NCBI RefSeq assembly: GCF_014647975.1
Contig: NZ_BMQF01000012.1
Coordinates: 186,001 to 250,000, forward strand
Source of the DNA: Streptomyces fumigatiscleroticus
GTDB lineage: Bacteria > Actinomycetota > Actinomycetes > Streptomycetales > Streptomycetaceae
Reading direction: 5' to 3'
DNA length: 64,000 bases
This document shows, piece by piece, positions 25,301 through 33,606 of this stretch; the stretch's first letter is position 1; each line of letters starts with the position of its first letter. The translations under genes and the position numbers were made by a program. The notes under the pieces were generated by a model. It ran no database searches. It saw nothing but the letters and a program-made list of their open reading frames with translations, and was not told the DNA's origin.

Positions 25301-26230
25301 ATGACAGTGACCGTGCGCGATCTGCGGACCGAAGTGCGGGCGGACGTCGAGGAGTTCGCCCGCGTCCGCCACCTCGCCCTGCCGTACATCCTGTGGACTC
25401 CCGAGGCCGTCCTGCACCGGCTCGCCCACAGCCATCCCGACGCCCGCTTCCGGTCCCTCGTCGCGGAGGAGGACGGCGAGGTGATCGGCACGGCCCAGGT
25501 CCAGCTGGTGCACGAGAGCCAGGAGCCCGGCCAGGGCGCGGCCAACATCTATGTGCGCCCGGACCGGACGGGCCGCGGCGCCGGGAGGCTCCTGGTCCGC
25601 GCCGCCGAGGAGCATCTGGCCGCCCACGGGGCGACCAGGCTGTTCACCTGGGTGCTGGACGAGCCCGCCAACCGCGCCTTCGCCGAGCGGCGCGGCTACC
25701 GCGAGAGCCGCTCCGCCCACTTCCTCCGTCTCGACCTGGCCGACGGCGCCCTCCCGCCGCTCCAGGACCCCCCGCCCGGCGTCGAACTGCGCACCGCCGC
25801 CGACTTCGCGGACGACCCGCGCCCGCTGTTCGAGCTGGACGCGGAGACGACGTCGGACGAACCGAGCGACATCGGCACCGAGTACACGGACTACCAGACG
25901 TGGGTCGAGGAGAACTGGAAGCACCCGCTCCTCGATCGCGACCTGACCGTGGTCGCGTTCGTCGACGGCCGTCCCGCCGCCTTCAGCGCGGCGTACACCG
26001 ACGGCGGCACCCGCTACTCCACCGCCATGACCGGCACCGCCCGCGCCTTCCGCGGCCGGGGGCTGGCCAAGCTCGCCAAGAACGCCTCCCTGCACCGCGC
26101 CCGCGCCGCCGGGTTCACGGAGGCGTTCACCGGCAACGACACCGGCAACGGCCCGATGCTCGCCATCAACAAGTGGTTCGGCTACGAGATCTGCGCGTCG
26201 GAGGTGCGGTATGTCCGGGAACTCGGCTGA
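25301..26230 (+). CDS. Tandem GNAT N-acetyltransferase
   Basis: 309 residues with two GNAT modules. The first (1-150) has the acetyl-CoA loop YVRPDRTGRGAGRLLVRAAE; the second (170-309) has TGTARAFRGRGLAKLAKNAS and GNDTGNGPMLAINKWFGYE. Such double proteins acetylate small amines or antibiotics (the mycothiol synthase and Eis-like shape), but no substrate can be read from this sequence. ATG at 25301 has no ribosome-binding site; TAGCGT ends seven bases before it, implying a leaderless mRNA. Its end overlaps the DUF402 gene by 20 bases. Confidence 0.87.
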   Translation: MTVTVRDLRTEVRADVEEFARVRHLALPYILWTPEAVLHRLAHSHPDARFRSLVAEEDGEVIGTAQVQLVHESQEPGQGAANIYVRPDRTGRGAGRLLVRAAEEHLAAHGATRLFTWVLDEPANRAFAERRGYRESRSAHFLRLDLADGALPPLQDPPPGVELRTAADFADDPRPLFELDAETTSDEPSDIGTEYTDYQTWVEENWKHPLLDRDLTVVAFVDGRPAAFSAAYTDGGTRYSTAMTGTARAFRGRGLAKLAKNASLHRARAAGFTEAFTGNDTGNGPMLAINKWFGYEICASEVRYVRELG

Positions 26231-26711
26231 CGACGGACGCCGGATGGAGGTCGTCCTCGTCAAGGCGGGCCGTACGAAGATCCGGTACACATGCGTGCTC
26301 CTGGCCGACGACGGCGCCCGCGTCACCGTCCGCGCGCCCTGGGCCGGGGCCGGCGTCCGCGACTTCGGCTTCGTCCGCTTCGAGCCCGGCGATGTCTTCA
26401 CCGAGCACTACTGGCGCGACCGGTGGTACTCCGTCAAGGAGGTGCGCACCGCCGCGGACGCCCTGAAGGGCTGGTACTGCGACATCACCCGCCCGGCCGT
26501 GCTGTCCGGCGGCGAGCTGGTCGTCGAGGACCTCGACCTGGACCTGTGGCGGGGCGCCGACGGCACGGACGTACGGCGTCTGGACGAGGACGAGTTCGCC
26601 GAGAGCGGTCTGGCGGAACGGGACCCCGGGGCGGCGGCGGCCGCCCTGGCCGCCCTCGACGAGCTGGAGGACCTGGCCCGCGGGAGCGGTTTCGAGGCGC
26701 TGCTGCGGTGA
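26211..26711 (+). CDS. DUF402 protein (FomD/nucleoside diphosphate phosphatase-like)
   Basis: 166 residues of the DUF402 family, a small beta-barrel that in characterised members (FomD, Ntdp) hydrolyses nucleoside diphosphates or nucleotide conjugates with divalent metal. Family marks are EHYWRDRWYSVKEV, GWYCDITRP and the acidic VVEDLDLDLW. ATG at 26211 has GGAGGT six bases upstream although it lies inside the acetyltransferase gene, so the two are a coupled operon. The acidic C-terminal helix is typical. The substrate is unknown. Confidence 0.85.
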   Translation: MSGNSADDGRRMEVVLVKAGRTKIRYTCVLLADDGARVTVRAPWAGAGVRDFGFVRFEPGDVFTEHYWRDRWYSVKEVRTAADALKGWYCDITRPAVLSGGELVVEDLDLDLWRGADGTDVRRLDEDEFAESGLAERDPGAAAAALAALDELEDLARGSGFEALLR

Positions 26712-26755
26712 CGCGCGGCGGGGGCGGGGCCGGGGCGGGGGTGCCGGGGCGGGGG

Positions 26756-27406
26756 TCACCCGGTCGTCGCCACCACCGCGTACCGCTCGTCGTCGACGTC
26801 CTTGCCCCACAGCAGCGGGTCGTCCGACAGCCGTTCCACGCGCACGTGCGGGACGAGCGGTGCGAGCAGGGCGGTGAGCCTGTCCGCCGGTATGCCGACC
26901 GGGGCGACGGTGCCCCACACCCCCTCGACCAGCACCAGCCGCCCTCCCCCGCAGCCGGAGGCGTGGGAGGCGCCTTCGGGGCGCAGCAGCGACCGCCAGT
27001 GCCGCAGGGCGCCGCCGGGGTCGGGCAGCGCCCACAGCACATGCCGGACGAGGACGACGTCGAAACGCTCTTCCCCCACCGGGGGTGCCGCCGCGTCGCC
27101 GACCAGGAACACCGCGTCATGCCCGGCGAGTTTCGCCCGGGCCAGCTCCACCATGGCCGGGGACAGGTCGACGCCGGTGACGCGGTGTCCCCGCTCGGCG
27201 GCGAGGAGCGACAGGCTGCCGGTGCCGCAGCCCAGGTCGAGGATGTCGCCCGGCCGTTCGGGCAGCCAAGCGCGCAGTCTGCCGGCCCAGGCCGCGCGCA
27301 CCCGCGGATCGCGCAGTCCGTGGTCCGGTTCGTCGTCGAAGACGGCGGCCCGCGCGTCCCAGTCGACACGCGACGGAGTCGGTTCGTCACCGGTGTTGGT
27401 CGTCAT
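26756..27406 (-). CDS. SAM-dependent class I methyltransferase
   Basis: 216-residue methyltransferase with motif I DILDLGCGTGSLSLLAAERG (residues 55-74), motif II VDLSPAMVELARAKL and motif IV FDVVLVRHVLWALPDPGG. It resembles the ubiE/Methyltransf_11 group of small-molecule methylases; the substrate cannot be told. ATG at 27406 has no ribosome-binding site. Just upstream are two direct copies of a 20-bp element that look like PafBC-type DNA-damage promoters (27411-27463), the nearer one placing transcription start at or next to the ATG. Confidence 0.88.
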   Translation of the reverse strand: MTTNTGDEPTPSRVDWDARAAVFDDEPDHGLRDPRVRAAWAGRLRAWLPERPGDILDLGCGTGSLSLLAAERGHRVTGVDLSPAMVELARAKLAGHDAVFLVGDAAAPPVGEERFDVVLVRHVLWALPDPGGALRHWRSLLRPEGASHASGCGGGRLVLVEGVWGTVAPVGIPADRLTALLAPLVPHVRVERLSDDPLLWGKDVDDERYAVVATTG

Positions 27407-27410
27407 GCGG

Positions 27411-27463
27411 CAAGGGTGACACCCGCCACTGACAGTCGAATCGTGACAACCGCCACTGACAGA
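27411..27463 (-). promoter_or_regulatory. Tandem PafBC/RecA-NDp-like promoter elements
   Basis: On the minus strand the element CTGTCAGTGGCGGKTGTCAC occurs twice (27 bp apart, one mismatch). Each fits TGTCAGTG, 8 bp, then a -10-like hexamer (CACGAT, CACCCT), close to the TTGTCRGTG-N8-TANNNT rule for PafBC-dependent DNA-damage promoters. The proximal -10 ends six bases before the methyltransferase ATG. Confidence 0.55.
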
Positions 27464-27482
27464 CCCGGCGTCCGTGAGGAAC

Positions 27483-27511
27483 TCTCGCGAAAAGGGTCTA
27501 CCTCCGCGAGA
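27483..27511 (+). promoter_or_regulatory. Inverted repeat upstream of the 44-residue peptide gene
   Basis: TCTCGCG (27483-27489) and CGCGAGA (27505-27511) are exact inverted copies 15 bp apart, about 35 bp before the start codon. It may be an operator or a leader hairpin. Confidence 0.35.
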
Positions 27512-27545
27512 TCGCGGAACCCGGTGGATCCTGAAGGAGGCAGTT

Positions 27546-27680
27546 ATGCGCCGTGTGACCGTGCAGAAGCCCCTGAAGAAGGCGGACACCCGCCAGGTCC
27601 GCGAGGAGGCCGACGAGCGCCCCTCCGGGCGGCCGGAGGTCCGGAAGGACATCGCGCGCACGTGGTGGCCGGAGAGCTGA
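27546..27680 (+). CDS. Small conserved 44-residue protein, function unknown
   Basis: Complete tiny gene with a near-perfect ribosome-binding site (GGAGG six bases before ATG at 27546). The product starts MRRVTVQKPLKKADTRQV, is rich in Arg, Lys and Glu, has no membrane helix or Cys, and ends DIARTWWPES. The strong translation signal and the unusual aromatic WWPES tail indicate a real protein; I recall similar peptides in other Streptomyces but know no function. Possibilities include a small regulator or a precursor peptide, but no modification or peptidase genes are adjacent. It stands alone between a divergent methyltransferase gene and the LPMO gene. Confidence 0.7.
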   Translation: MRRVTVQKPLKKADTRQVREEADERPSGRPEVRKDIARTWWPES

Positions 27681-27881
27681 CCGGCCCGGCTCCGGCACAG
27701 CGGCGGGCCGGCGGCGGCGGCCGGCTACCTCAGCGCAGTCTGAGCACTCCCTTAACGCGACCATAAGGATCTCCGTCAGCGGCCCGGTGCGGGCGATCGC
27801 ACGGTTTCCCGGGGCTAGCTTGCTGATCACCCCCCACGGGTTCCGGCCCCAGCATCCAGCGACCGTTCCCAGGAGTTCCGC

Positions 27882-28976
27882 ATGCCCTTCCCCAAGCTCT
27901 CGGCCGTTCCCCTGCGCCGCGGGGCCGCCGCCGTCGCCGCCGTCGGTGTCGCCCCGCTGCTGCTGACCGCGCTGTCCGCGGCGCCCGCCGCCGCGCACGG
28001 CACCCTGGGCGACCCCGTCAGCCGGGTCCTTCAGTGCTACGGCGAGAACCCCGAGAGCCCGACGTCGAACGCCTGCAAGGCGGCGGTCGGGACCGGCGGC
28101 ACCCAGGCGCTCTACGACTGGAACGGCATCCGCATAGGCGACGCGGACGGGCAGCACCGGACGCTGATCCCGGACGGCAAGCTGTGCAGCGCCGGCAGCG
28201 AGGAGTTCAAGGGGCTCGACCTGGCCCGCGCCGACTGGCCGGCCACCAGCGTGAGCAGCGGCTCCTACACCTTCAAGTACCGCGTGACCGCCCAGCACAA
28301 GGGCACGATGACGGCCTACATCACCAAGGAGGGCTACGACCCGGCCCAGCCGCTGGCCTGGGACGACCTGGACCTGGACAACCCGGTGGCGACGGTCACC
28401 GACCCGGCCGCGTCGGACGGCTACTACACGTTCTCCGGGACCCTCCCCCAGCGCACCGGCCGGCAGCTCATCTACCTGATCTGGCAGCGCTCGGACAGCC
28501 CGGAGGCGTTCTACTCCTGCTCCGACGTCACGTACGGCGGCGGCACCGGCACCTCGGACGGCTCCGGCACCGGCACCGGCACCGGCACCGGCACCGGCAG
28601 CACGGACGTCACGGAGGGCACGGAGGGCACGGAGGGCCCGGACGGTGCCGGCACCGCCTCCCCCGCCCCGGCCGCCTCGGCGCCCACCGACGAGCAGATC
28701 GAGGCGGGGGCCGACCGGTCGACCGTCGAGAACCACGGCCACGGGGACAACGACCCGGGCACGACGGCGGACCCGGCCGAGGCCCACACCGGGAACCACT
28801 CCGCGGGCAACCGGCTGAAGGCGGACGGCGCGTCGGAGAACCTCGCCGAGACCGGCGGCGACAGCTCCACCCCGTACCTCGCCGTCGGGGGCGCCGCCGT
28901 CCTGGCGCTCGGCGCGTCGGTCCTGTTCGCGTCGGCCCGCCGACGGGCGCTGGGCGGCGGCCGCCACGGCCGCTGA
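27882..28976 (+). CDS. Cell-wall-anchored lytic polysaccharide monooxygenase (AA10)
   Basis: Copper enzyme that oxidatively breaks chitin or cellulose chains outside the cell. The signal peptide ends at Ala38, leaving His39 as the mature N-terminus; with His139 (TAQHKG) it forms the copper-binding histidine brace of family AA10. The catalytic domain covers about 39-220, followed by a Gly-Thr repeat linker, an acidic/Ala-Pro linker, and a C-terminal LAETG sortase motif (about residues 321-325), a helix and ARRRALGGGRHGR. LAxTG is the class E sortase signal of Streptomyces, so the enzyme should be bound to peptidoglycan. ATG at 27882 follows AGGAG. No sortase gene is in the window. Confidence 0.9.
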   Translation: MPFPKLSAVPLRRGAAAVAAVGVAPLLLTALSAAPAAAHGTLGDPVSRVLQCYGENPESPTSNACKAAVGTGGTQALYDWNGIRIGDADGQHRTLIPDGKLCSAGSEEFKGLDLARADWPATSVSSGSYTFKYRVTAQHKGTMTAYITKEGYDPAQPLAWDDLDLDNPVATVTDPAASDGYYTFSGTLPQRTGRQLIYLIWQRSDSPEAFYSCSDVTYGGGTGTSDGSGTGTGTGTGTGSTDVTEGTEGTEGPDGAGTASPAPAASAPTDEQIEAGADRSTVENHGHGDNDPGTTADPAEAHTGNHSAGNRLKADGASENLAETGGDSSTPYLAVGGAAVLALGASVLFASARRRALGGGRHGR

Positions 28977-28982
28977 GCAGGC

Positions 28983-29027
28983 GACGCGGGGTCCGTCCGG
29001 CGGCTCGGGCCGGACGGGCCCCGCGTC
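28983..29027. terminator. Two-way terminator between LPMO and marR
   Basis: A 19-bp stem (one G-T mismatch) from 28983-29001 and 29009-29027 with a 7-nt loop, filling the gap between convergent genes. Confidence 0.75.
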
Positions 29028-29040
29028 CGTGCCGCCGGGG

Positions 29041-29496
29041 TCACCAGGCGGGCCTGACCGGGCCGCGCGGCGCGATGCGCAGCAAGTTCTCGCGCAGCAC
29101 GCCCACTTCGGTCTCGCCCAGCACGGCCACCCACGCCCGCACGGCCTCGGCGGCCGCCTCCTCAGCGGCCCGCGTGCAGGCCAGGCCCCGGTCGGTCAGC
29201 ACGACCAGCCGGGCGCGCGCGTCATCGGGGTGCGGGCGGCGCTCGGCGTACCCCTTGCGGACCAGCTCGTCGACGAGCTGGCTGGCGGCCTGCTTGGTGA
29301 CGCCCAGGTGGACGGCGAGGTCGGTGGCCGTGGCGCCGCCCGGGGCGAGCCGGGTGAAGGCGAAGCCGTGCGCGGGCCGCAGGCCCTCGAAACCACGGGC
29401 GACCACACCGTCGTGGATGCGCCGGGTGAGGTCACCGGCGACGGCGAGCAGGGTTGCGGACAGGGTCATGGCTTCGGAGTTCTGCACGGGGACCAT
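29041..29496 (-). CDS. MarR-family transcriptional regulator
   Basis: 151 residues with a winged helix: TATDLAVHLGVTKQAASQLV is the recognition part and DARARLVVLTDRG the wing. MarR proteins are dimeric repressors released by small phenolics, oxidants or drugs. ATG at 29496 has GAGGTG four bases upstream. The gene is divergent from a cupin gene, and the 100-bp gap holds three inverted repeats of the sequence TCAA/TTGA type, which should be its operators and give autoregulation plus control of the cupin gene. Confidence 0.9.
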   Translation of the reverse strand: MVPVQNSEAMTLSATLLAVAGDLTRRIHDGVVARGFEGLRPAHGFAFTRLAPGGATATDLAVHLGVTKQAASQLVDELVRKGYAERRPHPDDARARLVVLTDRGLACTRAAEEAAAEAVRAWVAVLGETEVGVLRENLLRIAPRGPVRPAW

Positions 29497-29514
29497 CAAA
29501 CACCTCGGCCAACC

Positions 29515-29580
29515 AGTCAAGCAGCTTGACTAACTGGTCAAGGCGGTTGACCATGGAGACGTATAGTCAACCATCTTGAC
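29515..29580. promoter_or_regulatory. Three MarR operators in the marR/cupin gap
   Basis: AGTCAAGC-A-GCTTGACT (29515-29531), TGGTCAA-GGCGG-TTGACCA (29535-29553) and GTCAA-CCATC-TTGAC (29566-29580) are perfect inverted repeats sharing the TCAA...TTGA core. The last overlaps the hexamer TATAGT (29562-29567), a likely -10 box for the cupin gene. Confidence 0.65.
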
Positions 29581-29595
29581 CAGTTGGAGGCCGTC

Positions 29596-29970
29596 ATGCC
29601 CGTCGTCCGCCCGTCCGAGGCCGTGGTCCACGAGATGCACGGCGCCCGTTTCGTCTCGTACGCCACCCCGCTCACCGGCAGCAGGGAGCTGTGCGCCTGG
29701 CGGGGCGAGATCCCCGCGGGCACCAGGGCGCCCGTGCACACCGTCAGTCACGAGGAGATCCTCCATGTGCTCGACGGAGAGCTGCTGGTGACGCTGGACG
29801 GCCGGACCGAGCGGGTCGCCGCGGGTGACACGCTGATCGTCAACTCCGGCTCGGCGCTCGGCGTCGAGAACCCGGCCGACCGGACCGCGGTCACCTGGGT
29901 CACCACGTCCGTGGGCCTGTCGGCGGAACTGGCGGACGGGACCCGGATCACTCCGCCCTGGACCCGGTGA
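29596..29970 (+). CDS. Cupin-domain protein
   Basis: 124-residue single-domain cupin. Motif 1 is HTVSHEEILHVLDGELLVTL (His and Glu metal ligands present) and motif 2 is AAGDTLIVNSGSALGVENP, where the usual second His is missing. It may bind a metal with fewer ligands or act as a small-molecule binder, for example for an aromatic compound sensed by the adjacent MarR. ATG at 29596 has GGAGG five bases upstream. Function unknown beyond fold. Confidence 0.85.
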   Translation: MPVVRPSEAVVHEMHGARFVSYATPLTGSRELCAWRGEIPAGTRAPVHTVSHEEILHVLDGELLVTLDGRTERVAAGDTLIVNSGSALGVENPADRTAVTWVTTSVGLSAELADGTRITPPWTR

Positions 29971-30007
29971 CCTTCCTCTTCCGCCCTTCCGGGGACACGA
30001 CGGCCTC

Positions 30008-30046
30008 GCCCGGGGAGCGCGCGGTGTCAGCCCGCGCTCCCCGGGC
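30008..30046. terminator. Hairpin terminator at the cupin/dnaE2 junction
   Basis: Perfect 14-bp stem GCCCGGGGAGCGCG / CGCGCTCCCCGGGC (30008-30021, 30033-30046). It overlaps the last codons of dnaE2 and lies between two convergent genes. Confidence 0.65.
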
Positions 30047-33000
30047 TCCGGTGCCACAGCTTCCTGCCCGCCGCGGGCCCTTCGCCCGCCGGGCGCACAT
30101 CGGCCCAGGGATGCATCTCGTACCCCGTGGACATGCGGATGCGCCGCCGTTCCATCGCGTCCTGGGCCGCGGAGCCGGTGGGCGCGGGCAGCCCGTCGGA
30201 ACCGGCGAGCCGTCCGCGCGCCGGGCCATCGCCGCCGTCGGGCCCGTCGTCGGGCCCCGGGCCGGAACCGCCCACGCCGGCCAGCCGGGCCGCGACCCCC
30301 TCCAGCCCCTCCTCCCGGCGCACCTCCAGCAGTTCGGCGAGGTTCCAGACGGCGGTGCCCACCACGCTGAAGCTGCGCGGACCGCGGCGCTGCACCACCC
30401 CGCGCACCAGCAGCAGCCAGGAGTGGAAGACGGTGTGCGCGCAGGCGTCGTGGGAGTCGTCGAAGAAGGCGAGGTCGACCAGGCCGGTGCCGTCGTCCAG
30501 GGTGCTGAAGATGACCCGCCTGCCGGAGCGGACCGGCGGCGTCTGGGTGGCCGCCTTGGCGCCCGCGACCAGCACCGTCTCACCGTTGCGCACCTCGCGC
30601 AGCCGGCGCGCCGGCACCACGCCCAGCTCGTCGAGGAAGGTGCGGTGGTCGTCCATCAGATTGCGCGAGGCGTCCATGGACAGCACGCCCAGCTCGGCGC
30701 TGAGCCGCTCCTCGGAGGTGAGGTCGGGCAGCCCGGCCGACGCGGTCCCGCGCCCGTCCGCCAGGGGAAGCTGGTCCCCGCCCGTGCCCCGGGCCCCGCG
30801 GGCTCCCCGGTGCAGCTCGGTCAGGTGCAGTTGCAGGTCGCGGCGGTTGGCGCCGAAGGAGTCCAGCGCGCCGACCTGGGCCAGCCGCCCGGCCAGCGGG
30901 CGGCTGGGCCGGGCCCGTTCCCAGAAGTCGAGCAGCGAGGCGTACGGCTGTCCCTCGGCGATCCGCCCGGCCTCGGCCTCGCTGATGCCGTGCACGTCGG
31001 AGAAGGCCAGCCGGAGCCCCCATGTCCCCGGCCCCGATGCCCCCGGCTCAGACACCAGTTCGATACGGTGGGTGACCCCCGACTCGTTCACGTCCAGCGG
31101 CAGGATCGGCACCCCGCGCCGCCGCGCGTCCGCCAGCAGCAGCCGCTTGGGGTACATCCCGGGGTCGTGCGTGAGCAGCCCCGCGTAGAAGGCGGCCGGG
31201 TGATGGGCCTTCAGCCACGCCGACTGGTACGTCGGCACCGCGAAGGCGACCGCGTGCGCCTTGCAGAAGCCGTACGACCCGAAGGCCTCGACGATCTCCC
31301 AGGTGCGCTGGATCGTCTCCGCGTCGTAGCCGCGCGCCGCCGCGTGCTGGGCGAACCAGACCTTGATCCGTCCCTGTGACTCCTCGTCGGACAGCCCGCG
31401 CCGCACCCGGTCCGCCTCGCCGGGCCCGCAGCCGGTCATGGTGTCGATGATGGCGATGACCTGCTCGTGGAAGACGACGACGCCGTACGTCTCCCTCAGC
31501 GGTCCCTTCAGGTCCGGGTGCGGATAGCGCTCCGGCGCCCGGCCGTGCCGGGCCTCGATGAACGGCCGCACCATGTCGGCGGCGACCGGACCCGGCCGGA
31601 AGAGGGAGATGTCGACGACCAGGTCGTGGAACGTGGCCGGCTGGAGCCGTCCGACCAGGTCCCGCTGGCCCGGCGACTCGATCTGGAAGCAGCCGAGCGT
31701 CTCGGCGGTGCGGATCAGCCCGTACGTCGCCGGGTCGTCGGGCGGCACCGCGTCCAGGTCGATCCGCTCCCCCGTCGCCCGCTCCACCTCGGCGACCGCG
31801 TGCGCCATCGCGGACTGCATCCGCACACCCAGCACGTCCAGCTTGAGCAGCCCCAGCTCCTCGACGTCCTCCTTGTCGAACTGGCTCATGGGCAGGCTCT
31901 CGCCGCTGGTCGGCACGACCGGCGTACGGGCGAGCAGGGAGGCGTCGGAGAGCAGCACGCCGCAGGGGTGCATGGCGACACCGCGCGGGAGGGCGTCCAG
32001 CGCCTCGACCAGCTCCCACAGCTTGCCGTACTTCTCCCGCTCCCCCGCCAGCGCCCGCAGCTCGGGCAGCTCGTCCAGGGCCGCGCGGGCGTCGCGGGCG
32101 CGGATGTGCGGGAAGGACTTGGCGATGCGGTCGATCTCGGCCGGGTCCATGGACAGGGCGGCGCCGACGTCGCGGATCGCGTGGCGCACGCGGTACGTCT
32201 CCGGCATGGCGACCGTCGCCACCCGCTCGGTGCCGAACCGGTCGATGATCGCGCGGTAGACCTCGATACGGCGGGCCGACTCCACGTCGATGTCGATGTC
32301 GGGCAGCACGACCCGTTCCTTGGACAGGAAGCGCTCCATCAGCAGCCCGTGCTCGACCGGGTCGGCGTGCGCGATGCCGAGGAGGTGGTTGACCAGACAG
32401 CCCGCGCCGGAGCCGCGGGCGGCGACCCGGATGCCCATGTCCCGTACGTCGTCCACGACCTGGGCGACGGTCAGGAAGTAGGAGGCGAAGCCGTGGTGGG
32501 CGATGATGTCCAGCTCCCGGTGCATCCGCTCCCAGTACGCGTGCCGCCGGTCGTGGCCGAGCCGCACCATGCCCGCCGCCGCCCGGGAGGCCAGCGCGCG
32601 CTGCGCGGTGCGGCGGCCGGCGCCGACCAGATGCGGCTCGGGGAAGTGGACGGTGCCGATGCCGAGGTCGTCCTCGGGGTCGACCAGGCACGCGGCGGCC
32701 GTCGCCTGCGTCTGGTCCAGCAGGTGCCGGGCGGCCTCGCGCCCGAAGCCGGCGGCCTCGGCGATCCGCTCGGCGGCGTGCCGCATGGCCTGAGGCTCCT
32801 TCAGCCAGGCCTCGCCGGAGTCCAGCCCCCTCGCCGGGTCGACGGGGACCAGCCGGCGGGCGGCGTCCAGGACGTCGGCGACCGGGCCCATGCCGGGGTC
32901 GGCGTAGCGGACGGCGTTGCTGAGCACCGGGCGCACCCGCTGCTCGGCGGCGAAGCCGACGGTGCGGGCGGCGAGGCGCAGGGAGCCGGGCCCGGTGCCG

Positions 33001-33572
33001 GTACGGCCGTGCCAGACGGCCTCCAGGCGCAGGGCGTCGCCGTAGACCTCGCGCCAGGGGGCGAGCAGCCGGGCCGCGCGGTCGGGGCGGCCGGCGGCCA
33101 GGGCGCGGCCGACGTCGGAGTCGGGGCCGAGCAGCACGGTCAGGCCGTCGGCGTGGTTGTCGGCCCAGGACAGCAGGGGGGTCCGGGGCGCTGTGTGGGC
33201 GGCGGAGACCAGCCGGCACAGGTCGGCCCAGCCGCGGGCGCCGTCCCGGGCGAGGAAGGTGGCACGGGGGGCCGATTCGTCGATGAAGGCACCGCCGCGC
33301 ACCGGGGTGCGGCGCCGGTCCCGGCGTACGGCCGCCTCCTGCCGTACCGGCTCGGGGGCCGCCACCGCCAGGTCCGCGCCGAACAGCGGGCGGACGCCCG
33401 CCTTCGCGCAGGCCTTGGCGAAGCGGACCGTGCCGGCGACGGTGTCGCGGTCGGTGAGGGCGAGGGCGTCCATGCCCCGCTCCACGGCCCGCTCGGCCAG
33501 CCGCTCCGGGTGGGAGGCGCCGTGGCGCAGGGAGAACCCGGAGACGGTGTGCAGATGCGTGAAACCCGGCAC
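30027..33572 (-). CDS. dnaE2: Error-prone DNA polymerase III alpha subunit (DnaE2)
   Basis: Translesion replicase of the DnaE2 group, 1181 residues. The PHP domain comes first (FTHLHTVSGFSLRHGASHPE), then the polymerase palm with SGAGCLVNHLLGI and the catalytic PDIDID, the fingers (SLFRPGPV, GYGFCKAHAVAFAVPTY in the form GSYGFCKAHAVAF), and a C-terminal OB fold (RRVIFSTLDDGTGLVDLAFF). The beta-clamp-binding tail of replicative DnaE1 is absent. GTG at 33572 is chosen because GGGAGG precedes it; the frame also allows GTG at 33587. A LexA box lies upstream (33607-33620), so it is part of the SOS response. The usual partners imuA/imuB are not adjacent. Confidence 0.93.
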   Translation of the reverse strand: MPGFTHLHTVSGFSLRHGASHPERLAERAVERGMDALALTDRDTVAGTVRFAKACAKAGVRPLFGADLAVAAPEPVRQEAAVRRDRRRTPVRGGAFIDESAPRATFLARDGARGWADLCRLVSAAHTAPRTPLLSWADNHADGLTVLLGPDSDVGRALAAGRPDRAARLLAPWREVYGDALRLEAVWHGRTGTGPGSLRLAARTVGFAAEQRVRPVLSNAVRYADPGMGPVADVLDAARRLVPVDPARGLDSGEAWLKEPQAMRHAAERIAEAAGFGREAARHLLDQTQATAAACLVDPEDDLGIGTVHFPEPHLVGAGRRTAQRALASRAAAGMVRLGHDRRHAYWERMHRELDIIAHHGFASYFLTVAQVVDDVRDMGIRVAARGSGAGCLVNHLLGIAHADPVEHGLLMERFLSKERVVLPDIDIDVESARRIEVYRAIIDRFGTERVATVAMPETYRVRHAIRDVGAALSMDPAEIDRIAKSFPHIRARDARAALDELPELRALAGEREKYGKLWELVEALDALPRGVAMHPCGVLLSDASLLARTPVVPTSGESLPMSQFDKEDVEELGLLKLDVLGVRMQSAMAHAVAEVERATGERIDLDAVPPDDPATYGLIRTAETLGCFQIESPGQRDLVGRLQPATFHDLVVDISLFRPGPVAADMVRPFIEARHGRAPERYPHPDLKGPLRETYGVVVFHEQVIAIIDTMTGCGPGEADRVRRGLSDEESQGRIKVWFAQHAAARGYDAETIQRTWEIVEAFGSYGFCKAHAVAFAVPTYQSAWLKAHHPAAFYAGLLTHDPGMYPKRLLLADARRRGVPILPLDVNESGVTHRIELVSEPGASGPGTWGLRLAFSDVHGISEAEAGRIAEGQPYASLLDFWERARPSRPLAGRLAQVGALDSFGANRRDLQLHLTELHRGARGARGTGGDQLPLADGRGTASAGLPDLTSEERLSAELGVLSMDASRNLMDDHRTFLDELGVVPARRLREVRNGETVLVAGAKAATQTPPVRSGRRVIFSTLDDGTGLVDLAFFDDSHDACAHTVFHSWLLLVRGVVQRRGPRSFSVVGTAVWNLAELLEVRREEGLEGVAARLAGVGGSGPGPDDGPDGGDGPARGRLAGSDGLPAPTGSAAQDAMERRRIRMSTGYEMHPWADVRPAGEGPAAGRKLWHRSPGSAG

Positions 33573-33606
33573 ACGCACCTCCCGCACTCGTGGACCCCGT
33601 CAGTCC

